64,000 nucleotides of DNA, from the NCBI GenBank assembly GCA_914767715.1, contig OU612069.1, positions 2,850,001 to 2,914,000 on the forward strand, read 5' to 3'. Both the position numbers and the translations under genes were made by a program. How positions within the stretch are numbered: position 1 is the first letter of the stretch; each line of letters opens with the position of its first letter. Positions 48,369 through 60,500 of this stretch are shown here, one piece after another. This DNA comes from Membranipora membranacea. Taxonomy: Eukaryota; Bryozoa; Gymnolaemata; Cheilostomatida; Membraniporidae. A model generated the notes under the pieces. That model worked only from the letters and a program-made list of their open reading frames with translations, had not been told where the DNA came from and did no database searches.

Positions 48369-48535
48369 ATGTTACATCAAATGTAGACCTTTCAGCATGT
48401 CGAGGAATATTCTAAGTTTACAAAACATATTTAGGCTCAAGTTGAGTCATTCTAAGGGAGTTACTGGGATACCGCACGGCTGTGTAAGATGTAAAAGCTC
48501 AACAACTTCAAAATCATCTAAATCCGTGAAGCTCT
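48369..48535 (+). CDS. SLC30A9: SLC30A9 exon with start codon
   Basis: Acceptor TTTTATTATTGCAG, ATG at 48397, donor CT/GTAAGT. It encodes MSRNILSLQNIFRLKLSHSK and onward: basic, hydroxylated and free of acidic residues, as in mitochondrial presequences. The acceptor implies an upstream untranslated exon, not identified. An ATG at 48370 opens only a four-codon upstream frame. Confidence 0.88.
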
Positions 48536-51500
48536 GTAAGTAAAAATGCTGGTACATTGGTACCTGGATGTGTTGGCTCTGATTGAGAGCGGGTGGTGGG
48601 TCCCCCCATCCACCAATCAGAACCAACACATTGGCTAGTATATCCAAGGAGTTAACTCCTTGGTATATCCAGCGAGGGTGGGAGAGGTATATCAGTAGGC
48701 CAAGTCTGATCCAGTTTGCCTGCATTTGGAATCGCTTCCCCCACTCCACTGTTAAGCAGCAGCTGATCAGTGGAGTGGGGAAAGCGATTCCAAATACAGA
48801 CAAACTGGATCAGACTTGGACTATCAGTGGAAGAGAGCGCACCTGAAGGCAGGCAGACTGTATCAAACTTGATTTAGTACATCAGCTTTATGAAATCGGC
48901 TCCTCAGATTACAGAGAAGCAATAATATTCAGTGGTCAACGATTCATTTTAAAACTTCAATACAATAGGCCTATCTTATTTTATTATTGCTTGGTAATGA
49001 CATAATATAAGAATTTTTTTCTGTGTATGGTTTAGTAAATCCCCACATAGATCAAGTTTGATCCAGTTTGTCTGTGTTCTGGGTTGCTCCCCAGGTTTCT
49101 CTTTTTTTTCTCCAAAAGATCGTCTATTGAACAACTTGCTTGTCAATTTTATGCTGTCCATTCGAAGCAGTAATGTTTCAAAATCATTAGCTTGATGACA
49201 TCATTTAAATCATACTTTTTAAAATTTCATATTTTTGTAGCAGTCAAAGTATCGATATAGGTTTCAAATTGTTGACCTTTTTACGATCCTTTATACCCTA
49301 GCGGAGTAAAGTATGTACACGAGGAAATTTTGTACCATTTTCGACAAGATTGCTGTAGGAAAATTTAAGGGTAGCTAACATAGACCCGTATCTCAGATAA
49401 TCTAACATTAAGTCACTTCCAAACTAGCTAACTTAACTCTTGCATGTATATAATCCTCTAGGCCCTAGGGTATGTAGATTTTAAGTTAAAGGGTCAGCCC
49501 TATTAGAAAAGTGGATATATTACCCCTGGAAATCAAATATTGTGAGTTCATAGGGCAAATAAAAAATGAAATTGTGGAAAATAGCAATTTGTTTTTTCAA
49601 ATATTTTAGCAAGGGTCATAGTGGATCACAGTGGTCAGGGGGAGGCAATTAATCATTGTGATCAACTATGATCCCAATTTTCAGACTTTGCAGCAGAGTT
49701 ACTGCAATTAGGTTTACAGGCTGTTTTATTTCATATGCCCAAATGACTTTTCAGTCTGAGATCTATAAAACCATACCAAACATGGCCTAGTAGGACTGTC
49801 ACTTTAATTATATTTGTAGCGGTGACGCTCTCTAAGCTCAATAAGTCTGGTACACAGTCTATAGTTAATGTGCCTCTAACCAATCAGCATCTACTGAGAG
49901 TTCTCTCCTCCGACACGAAACCTCCAGACGAACAGACAGAAATCATCCCTGAGACGGATAATACCAAACCCCAGCAGTCACCCCTTCCACAGCCGCCCCT
50001 GCCTCAGCCACCAATACCTGATGTCGCAGTGAAAGGTCGGTCAATAGTCAATGGATTTCATATTATATTAGGTGATTCTTGGTTTTGATGACGAAAACCC
50101 GGCAAATTGCCTAGGGAAGAGAGCGATTGTCTTTGCTTCGGTCTTATGACAATAACAGGAAGGCTTTTCTAATTAAAATATTGACACTGATGTGTTGAAC
50201 ACCGTAAAATAATTTAGTTATGTCGAGTAGAACCCCCCCCCCCCCCTTGTATAATAAATCAAAGATAATAATTGAAAACTTTCTTAATTCTATTTTGGCT
50301 TACTTGAATGTCAGCTTGAGGTCCCAAAGCTCACTGTGTACTCACAATATTTGGATAACATGAGTTGCGCCATACTCATTCTGTCGTTGATAAATCTAAC
50401 CCACCATGCTCAACGATTTACTTTACAGTGAAGCCAGCCAAGAAGAAGTTGGAGCCTCAACAGAAGTACTTGAGTAATGTGTTTATTACACCACTAAGAG
50501 CCATGAGAGAGTATCTTCTCACCCCACAGTAAGTCTAATTACATTATTAGTCATACAGAATAGTCAAAACATTTCCACTATGTACTACGGTAGGTGGAGC
50601 TACAAAACTAGTCATGCAGAATATCTCCCAACTCCTCACTAAGTTTACATACAAAACTAGCAAGGCAGGATAAAACAACAAAATACAATCCTAAATCCTC
50701 AACAAGTTTACGTACAAAGCTAGTAGTGTACCCTGGAAAGTACATGTTAGATAGAGTGTTGTTTAGCTGGTTCGGGGACAGCTCAATATGATGTAGCACT
50801 GACAGGGAATATTTATAAAATTCCCACGATGCAATGCTAACCTGGAATTCCCACAGAGATCAGGCATTTCTCGTATATCTCACAGTAACATAACCTTGTG
50901 CCTTAGACATAACAAAGCAATTCCATATAGCTACTCGTAAAATAATCGCAAATTATTTTTGCGAGGACAAAGTATTGCAGTACCTGTTTTTACATATCTG
51001 TTTTCATGTTATAAATGGTATTTTTTATATAACAGAGAGTTGACGACTCTATGGAACACAAAGAGGCGGAGTCCTTATGAGAACTCTCCGCCCATCACAG
51101 TCTACCTCAGGCATGACGTGGAGAGAAAGTGAGTGAACAAGATTTGCTTAGCTTGTTTATAATTTCTTTACTAAAGTTTGCCTTTGATAATGGACAATAT
51201 TAGACTGTTTGTTGATGGTGCATATGTAATAATACTATCACAATCATGATTCTGACTCAATTTCGGTAATTATTGGTATTGATACCCTGGGGTAGTGGAT
51301 ATTATCTAGACTCTAGAGTTTGGTTTTGGTAGTTTGGAGTTGTCTCCATGTTAGCTAGCACCTAATTCTGCTAGCGAGGTGGAAGTTAGTTCAATGTTAT
51401 ATATATATTACACATTTATTCTGGTAGTATTGATAGTGCCAGGGACTTTTGTTTAAGTGAATGTTTCAAGCCCATGCGATATGGCAAACACTCCCTCCTG

Positions 51501-54500
51501 TGCATACTCAACTATAATGATGTTAGGTTAATTTTTACACCATTTTGCTAAATGGTTGTAGCTACAGTAGTTTTTTACGTTCATTTACTTTTTATTTGCT
51601 GCTATTGGCTGAAACCTGACAAATCATATGTCAGTGTTTGTCTCCAAATACCAAACCTTGTTCTTGTGTGCATCAGCTGGCCATCATGAGTTTGACCCAT
51701 AAGTTATTAAAATTTTATTTCGGAGATGTCAACATATAGAGTAAGATGGGACAAATCCTAACTAAAAATGTACTTTAAGTAGTCTCCACTGCATATGATA
51801 TTTTCCTGCGCTATCAATGGCTAGTCATGTCTATTTACATGCTCTCTCATGTCAGATACTGATGTTTTGTAGAGCCAAGGAGAAGTATGGAAGCCTCAGT
51901 AATCTGGAGATAGAGAAAGTTAAAGCTAAGAGACATGAAGAACTCTATATGCGAGGTGAGTCGCTTAGCCAACACAGCCAGACGATTATAAATATATATA
52001 TTACAATTTACATTTTTAACCACTGATGTATCGTTGATAGAAAGAGCATGGATGGAAGTATCTCAAATCGGAATTAGATGCAACTTCTTCATATTAAATA
52101 ACTATGATTCAGAGTACGTACATGATAGGTTCTGGGGCCAACTTGACTCCATTTTTCAAATATACACTATTACGCCAGGAAGCCGACGGGCGGGGAGGGG
52201 GGGCAAAAGTCTGGGGGACTCAGACTATCACGCCAATCGTGCTACCTCTTTGTACACCCGCTCACCTGTTTATTGCTACATCTTGTGTTATTCGTTGATG
52301 TTGTTTCAGGTCTGAGTCCGACTAAGCCTAACATATTTGACTACAGTGAGCAGTATCCAGATAAACCGAGCTCAGATCAACGTCTCGAGGTATGAGGTTA
52401 TGTTCTCTCTGCGTCATCGTTTTCATTTTCGTGTAAATCCATGGGTTCTTACAATTAAAAATAGCTCTCTGATCGTCCATTGCCAACCTCATAGAAAACC
52501 CATTCCCAAACCGCTCACTCCTTGATAAAACTATTCTGAGTTACATGACCAACAAATAGGGAGGATTCTGGCTGAAGCCCCTCCCACCCCCATCCCGCAA
52601 TATGGTGTTGTGTAGATAGTGTTATAGGAGCAAGATAGTGGTTATATAATTATGAGCTAATGAGAACTGAAACTTTATGATTAATGGATCAAGTTGCTTC
52701 TATAATGTTTTTCCTCGATGCACTGGAGTTTCGCAACTTCTTAGCAAACTTAATTCCCTTACCTACCCCTCATTTGAAGATTTGCATTAATCTAACCATG
52801 TAAATAATTTACAACATATTTTACTAGAAGCAAAGGAAGACAATTTTCAAAAGCGGGTCTGGAAAAGTGGTGCTAGCTGCGATTTTTATGTGAGTCTTAG
52901 TACTTACACTTTGCCAATCTACTATTGTTTACGTCTTTGTCAAGCAGGATGATAATATTGTCAATAAAATTTAAGTTTCATACCCAATCAAATTTCAAAT
53001 TGTGTTTTAAAAGGTTAAATTCGTCAGCAATTCAGGGTACACACCACTTTGAAGACTACCCAAGGACCAAAGCATGTTATAGTCAGGCAGTTACTTTGAT
53101 AAAGTTGTCTCATTCTCTGCATCATGATGTCACAGTCTCCAAGAAGTGCTTGTTTCTTGTATTGTTTATCCGGGAGACTGTGAAATCATAATGCAGAGAA
53201 TGAGAGTGACCTTCCCTTATGGAAGGCACTCTTTCCATCAGCAATAATTCATGCCAAGTAGAGCTTTGAATTTCTTTACCAAGCCAATCTGGCAAAACTT
53301 TATCATAAGTAACTGCCTGACTATAACATGCTCTAGTATTTGGGTAGTCTTTAGAGTGCCATCTATATCCCATAGCTGTGTCACCTTATAGGCAGTGACA
53401 GTTTTCAGGTGAATGTAGTTGCTGTAGCATTAAATTCATTTCTATCATATCTACCGCCATGTTTGGGAATATGAATATGTTCATATTGAAATTGTTTCAT
53501 GTTCACTAATTCTGTTACTGGGTTGTAGAAATGGTGCAAACGCGATAGCCAAATGTATAGCCTGGTTATATACAGGATCTCATGCTATGTTTGCTGAGGC
53601 TGTTCACTCATTGGCTGATATGTTGAATCAGTGTATACTAGCCTACGGTATCCACCACTCACTGAAGAATCCCGACCCGGGCCATCCGTAAGTAGGACAC
53701 GCCTAGATCCAGTCAGTCTTAATTTGGAGTTGTTCGCCCTCTTTGTTATCAGTAGAGCAACTCCATATGAAGGCAAACCTTGTCACACTTGATCATACAT
53801 AGATCAAGTCTGAACCAGTTTGCCTGCATTGCAGTTTTCTCCTACTCTTCCTTTTCAGTAGAAGGAAGAGCAATTCCAAATGAAAGTAAACTGGACCAAA
53901 ATTGACACCGCATGATACGGTGGGTACAAAGTTTCCACAATGCACTTGAACCTTAAATTCCCAGGAAGGTCAGGTGAAACTCCAATGGATATACCTGATG
54001 TACCTGAAGGTACCCCAGTAGTGCCCAACAGCCCATCATTTAATCATTATAAGGAAGCTATGACATTACTTCAAATGGCGCTGTGTCATACAGATATTGA
54101 AGTGAGGGTCATTAGTTGCTGGTCTTGTCCTTTTGATGAGTGTTCTCATCTGGCACCAAGTCTCCAAAATTCACTGTTTAGTATTATCATGTTGTAGATA
54201 TGGGTACACAAATTTCCGATACGTCTCATCGCTGATATCTGGAGTTGGGATTTTCTGTGTTGGAGCGGGATTCTCCTGGTATCACGGAATAGCTGGTATC
54301 ATTCACAAAACAGAGCTAGTCGATATGAAATGGGTATGTTGGATTTTCCTTGCAGATAAATTTAGTCAATCAGCAAACCATTTCAATTTTGTCATCGCCA
54401 TAGATAAGTTGTCTTCCCTGCACAATAAATCAATTGCCGGTGAATTTCATTATAATTGTAATTACCAGTTTTCAAAGCAGAAGGGCAGCCTTCAAATCCA

Positions 54501-57500
54501 TGATGATTTATTTTGGAAGATATTTGGTCGACATAATTTCCCCCTTATAATTCACCAAAATTTTATATATTACAGGCCATAGCACTTCTAGGAGTATCCT
54601 TAGCATCAGAATCAGTCACTCTTATGATGGCCATAAATAATATCAAGCGCAAAGCTAAACAGACCAATCAAACGTTCTATAACTATGGTAGGTACCAGTC
54701 TCAGTTACCTTGGTTTTGCTAGATCAAGGTTTATCCAATTTGCCGCAGTCTGGTTGTTCCCATTCTACTGGTGAGCCCCTTCAAAACCTACTTGCAGGCA
54801 AATTGGATCATCCTTGATTCAGGTTTTTGCCTTCACCTATGTTCATTTGTTATAATGATTACAGCATATATTATTGGCATTTTGTGCCCAACTATACACA
54901 AGAAAGTGGTTAGTCGATGTCATTCCATATTGTCATATTCAGCGGGTGTAATGATTCAGTTAAGACACATTTGCATGGGATTATGTGATCCCGGAGGCAG
55001 CCAAATTCCCTAACTTATTTTCTTGTATTATAATATTTTCAACCTACAATGAGAAGAATTGCCGTTCACAATCTTGATCAAATAAAATTATTGGAAAATT
55101 CAAATCCAAATTGACAATTTGTTTGAATGGTATTAGTCAATTCAAGACATTTTCTTATTGGTAGATGGTATAATAAAGCTAGCACTCCCATCCGTTTTGT
55201 TATGTACAGTTTCCTGTGACTATGATCCATAGTAGGCTCACTTTCGTACAGTTGTCCATGATATTGACCATAATATAGTCCATATCATGTCAATGTGAAT
55301 ATTATAGTCTGTTTATTTTGTACATTTGGCTGTGATATTGACTACATTGTGTGTTTATTTCTCGTACAGTCGCGCGTGGTAGTGATCCGTCAGTGAATGT
55401 CGTACTGATGGAGGACCTAGCCGCAGTGACCGGTGTGACTGTAGCTGGTAGCTGTATGTATCTGAGCTATGTATCGTCCAATCACATCCCTGACGCTGTT
55501 GGTAGTATTATAGTAGGCACACTATTGGCCGGTGTGTCAGCGTTCATCATCAAAACTAACAGCAACGCTCTACTGGGCAGGTAAGGGTGAGCAAACACGC
55601 TTAGTATTTTGAAAAGTAGTGATTTATACCCTCATTTGCCCATTCCAGGCTTCTTTTTTCTCTTGTTGGACGAGACGTTTTTTAACCTATATAGATAGTA
55701 CACTCCAAACAAACTGCTTTTCATGTGCTGGGCAGTGACATCTCCAACTTGTGGATTCCATTCATAAGATGATTTGCCTACAAAACAATAAAATGAATGA
55801 ATGTCCTTCGATGCTCTCAATCTTCTCATTATAAAAGAGATCGAAAAAACCATCAAAATTGCAACCCTCTGTTCACATAATGCGTACCAATCCCCACCTG
55901 GCTCGCTTCCTAGTTTATCTTCTCACCCCCTTCCCCTGATGTGACACGCCTGGTGTGGTACTTACAGGTCTATACCAGACACACATAGGAGAGAGTTAAT
56001 GGCAGCACTAGAGTCAGATATGATGATACGATCAGTACACGATATCAAAGCTACTGATATGGGCGCTAATCTCGTCAGGTTAGTTGTTTGTGTTACTTTC
56101 TTCGATGGTTATGTTGTGATGATTGTAGCCATTCTTTAATAAAGCAATGAATAATAGGTTTTTTTATACATTTCATTGACTGCCATAATCATTCCAAAGA
56201 ATGTTTTCCATTAGGAGTAAAAAAAATAGAAAAAGAAAAACAAGTTTATACTGAAAAAGATCGGACCAGTTTATACTGAAAGAAAGCAGTTCATTGTTTC
56301 AATGCAACCATATATCTACATACTAATTTGGAGTTGCTCCCCCTCGGCAACCTATGATCAGATGTGGGTGGGATACGTCGAATACATACATTTAGATCAA
56401 ACTTATGCTAGTATTGCCCACAAATCTTTATTTGTGACTGATATTTGATAAGACAGTAGAGTATGATCAGAATTATACCTTCCAAAAAAAGGCTTTATCT
56501 TAGCAACTTTTCTGTACTGAATTTAGAAGTCAGTTAAGGCCTAACAATTTTTCCACTAGTAATGTTCATTCTGTTCCTAGTTATAATTGTGATACTCTAT
56601 ACATGTGAAGGTCAGCTGATTTTTACTTAGAGTGTACTTACAGGTTCAAAGCTGAAGTAGACATAGATGGACGACTTCTCACGAGTAGATATCTAGAAGA
56701 AGTCAGTCTGGTTGAGCTTCTCAAGGTTTGTTTAAGTGAATGTAAAGGAATCAGGTTTTTGGTATCATTCTTGACTTCTCAGTTTAATTGAGGAAACTTT
56801 TGTAAGGTTTATTATACTATCATTAAAATAGTACCTTTCTAGTACCTTCTACATCTCAGCTTGGAATGAAAATGAGTTGAAACTGGGCCATATGTTGTTA
56901 ATGAGCCTTACAGGAGTTACCAAGAAACTGATTCCTTCACAATCACTTCAAGGATCATCAAAATAAGAGAAATATAACTCCATAATAATCATGATATCGT
57001 ACTATTCCTGGTTAATCTCATGAAGTGGCTTGATAAAAGTTCAGCCGGAGATCAGGTTTAACCTGGTTTGCTGATGATTGGAGTTGATCGCCTGTCAGCA
57101 GATGGGAGTTAATAGGATGAAACATGATCCCAGTCAGCAGACTTAGAGTGGGAGAGCTAAATTTTCATCATATTTTATACTATGAAAATGTCTAAAATAC
57201 GCATGAGAAATCTTTTATTCCCTTGCTAGTCGGTGAAAAGCTTGCTGTAACTGTGGAGATTTAAATAATATAATTATTTATGAGAAGCGGAACTTGGGTT
57301 GAGGGAAATCTTCTGAACCAAAGAGTTAATCTGGAGTTGTCCACCCTTAATCTGGTTCTCTTTCTCCAAATGGGAGGTGTAGGAGCAACTAGCCACCCCC
57401 CCCCCTTATAAGCATAGCTTGTCCAGAAAGGCTAAGGCTAAGCAGTGACATACAATGCTAGCTTCACCTGGGGAGAGGTTTTTGAATGGTGTATACACAG

Positions 57501-60500
57501 TAAATGTACTATTCTCTCACTGATCCTCACATTTCCTAAATCATCATTAATAACAGCTGGTGAAGTTTCCCTTTTTATTTATGCTTCTATATTTATATTT
57601 TCACAGGAGATGAGATCATTAGAAAGTACTGAAGAGGTCGAGTTGTTCCTGTTACATCATGGTGAGAAAATTGTGGAGCTTATCGGAGGAGAGATCGATA
57701 GGATAGAAGACGTTTTAAAGGTGAGAAGGTCATTCATATACAACATGGATATTTGCGTTTTCCGCACATCCCCCTCCTCATCCCCTATGTGGAACTGAGA
57801 TGTCTGTTTGGCAGTTTGTTTTTGTTTTTTCAGTTTATTCCATGTTGATATCAGTGTATTGACGGTATTGAATATGGTCACCTAGACTAGGATTGTATGA
57901 AACAAGGAATCAAAGCTTTCTTCGTGTAGGCTTTGATTAAAAATCAAGGAGAAAATATTGTTATTTGTCAATGAGTTTTCATTTCCTTAGGTACAAAACA
58001 TCCAATCCAATGGAAATATTGAAAATATATATAAAACTTTAATAGAGACAGTCATGACCAAATTTGGATGCTAAGATCCAGCCGGGTAGCCTAAATACCA
58101 GAGTCGCATCTATACATTAGGATAAAAGATGACTATCACCAAGTTAATGCAGGTCCATCCATAGAGCACTGTCAACCCTCTGACCAGATCATCGAACGGA
58201 GGATAACCAAAGTGTTCCAATAGGTCCTGTTGGACAGTTGTGTATTTTTTCATATAAAGTTCCTAGGCATTTTCGGAAGTTATAGACAGACATTTCTTCC
58301 ATGTATGAAGAGATAATACAAATAAGTTTGATTGAGTACTGGTACGAAAGATGTTCCAGTAGTTGCTTTTGATGATGCGCCAACCTCTATAGGTCAAACT
58401 TGCTTTTTCATCCCCTCCCATTTCGTCACCAAGTACCTGACAGTTAATTTCTGTTTTCTGTTAATTTCGCTTTTACCTCTAGTGGTCATTTCAACCTTAA
58501 AAACACCTCTTTTCTACGGCTTTTCCACCTCTAGTGGTCATTGCATTACGGAGCTAACCTGTGAATTACTCACCCAACTGGTTATTGGCCAATCCCTGGT
58601 GACGTCTGACAATATACCACTCTGGTTGTGTTTTGGTTATCAGCTGATAGGAGCGATTAAAATTGTCACACAACTTAGTTGTATAAACCTCACAAATATG
58701 CATATTAGATTACTCGCAGACCAAATTGTTATGACACTTTGTAGCGATCTATATTTATAATCTCAAGGATATGGGTTGAACTGGAGGTCGTGTGTTAGGA
58801 TGGCATGATCTTTACCTCACATATAAACAGATCTGGATTAACCCCTAAGCTCGGTCAAGACAAACCAATGTGATCTAAGTTGTAGTGGTGGCCTGATACT
58901 CAAACTATGATAAACAGATCGTTCATGTATGGTCCAATATGACTGCATTCTGAGTGTCCCCTCTCTTCTCCAACTTGGAGCCACTGGCCATCCAGTAGTA
59001 CCGGAACGACTGGAATGCAGGCAACTTGAATCACAATTTCTCTAATAAACAGACCAAAAGATGTGTTTGCAGGAAAATACCAGGTTCACACGATCGTTTT
59101 GAAACCATGCAGTCTTAATAATTGACTAGAAACAGCCTCTTTTGTAGGCTGTTTTCTAAACAAATGTAAACTGATGCTATTGTAATGGAAACATCCTTAA
59201 GATAGAAATTTATCTCATATCTTGCCGCTTGGTTATATAGCGGAAAGCAAAACTATTTTCTAAATTTGACTTCAAAACATTATACTACAACAAATTGTCC
59301 ATATGTCGTAATAATCAACAATTCCACAACTATACAAAGCTGAGTCATGGGAAACCAACAAACAATCTAAAATACTAAAAATATCAGATGACTTGTTATC
59401 GAGTTTTGAGACAGTCACAATAGGAGGATAATTTTAGCTGTAGAGATTGTATCATATCACACCCTCACTGGGAAATCCTGGCCATTAATCAACAAGTTGA
59501 CACCTTGGGGGATTTCATTGATCACTGTGGCTTCTTTAATAGGCTTAGTGCAGAAAAACAACAAACCACAAAAACTGAGCCCAGTGGAAAACAAGTGTGA
59601 TGTGCGATATGGAAAACTGTACCAATTTATATCAAGATTTTGTTCAACAGATCTTCCTCAGTTGTTTGATTTTTGGAAATGAAAGTGATAAGGTGACCTT
59701 TAGCTGACTAATATAAAACTTACAAACTCCAAGACATGGCGTCAAAACATTAGATCTTAGTATCTTATATGAAGACACTCCACAAAAAAAAGCCGCGCCT
59801 AAAACTAGCTGAAAGCCCGGATATTCTGTGTACTTTTACTGGCCCCTGGGAGATTGAGTCTCTACCATAGCTACAGCTATCAGTTTATGCTATCGCTTTT
59901 TTGCCTCCCCTTTATTCTCATAACCTTGTCTGAAGCGCTAAAAGATTATCGATTGATAGACTGTTATACCCAATTTGAGAATTAAGCCCTCAATTTCAGC
60001 TCTGTTTGAGGTCTAGGCGATAGGTTTAATGTTATCTGATTGCTAGACCCTATACAAGTTAGCCTTCAACTTAGACCTAAGCTCCGATAGAGTTTAAGAC
60101 TAAGGTTTGATGTTGTCTGATCACAAGACCCTATACAAGTAAGCACGTAGTTCAGTGTATACCACCATCACATTGTAGGGGTTTGAAAGTTAGATAGTGT
60201 AATCAAACTGTCCAAGTCACACTTTTAATTGTCTGACCCGTCCCAATACAATACAAGGTATGCGATCAGGAGATCATCCATCAGCACCCTCAGTATCCAA
60301 TCAAATCAGAGCCAACACATTGGCTACACCCTCACCTTACCGCATGGCATTTCATTTGAGATCCAAAATCACTCCTCACTGCCTCAAATAGTGTCATAAC
60401 ATTTCATTTGATTTGATTTCTCTGTTTCAGGCCACGAACCCTGCAGTACGTCACGTAGACCTGGAGATATTGTGATGTAGAAGTTCACTTATCACTAAAT

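Noticed and set aside
54133-54582. 149-codon frame as a separate gene
   Set aside because: It is SLC30A9 exon 9 extended through its introns.
58332-58760. 142-codon plus-strand frame in SLC30A9 intron 14
   Set aside because: No recognised motif, lies wholly in an intron, begins without a convincing start context.
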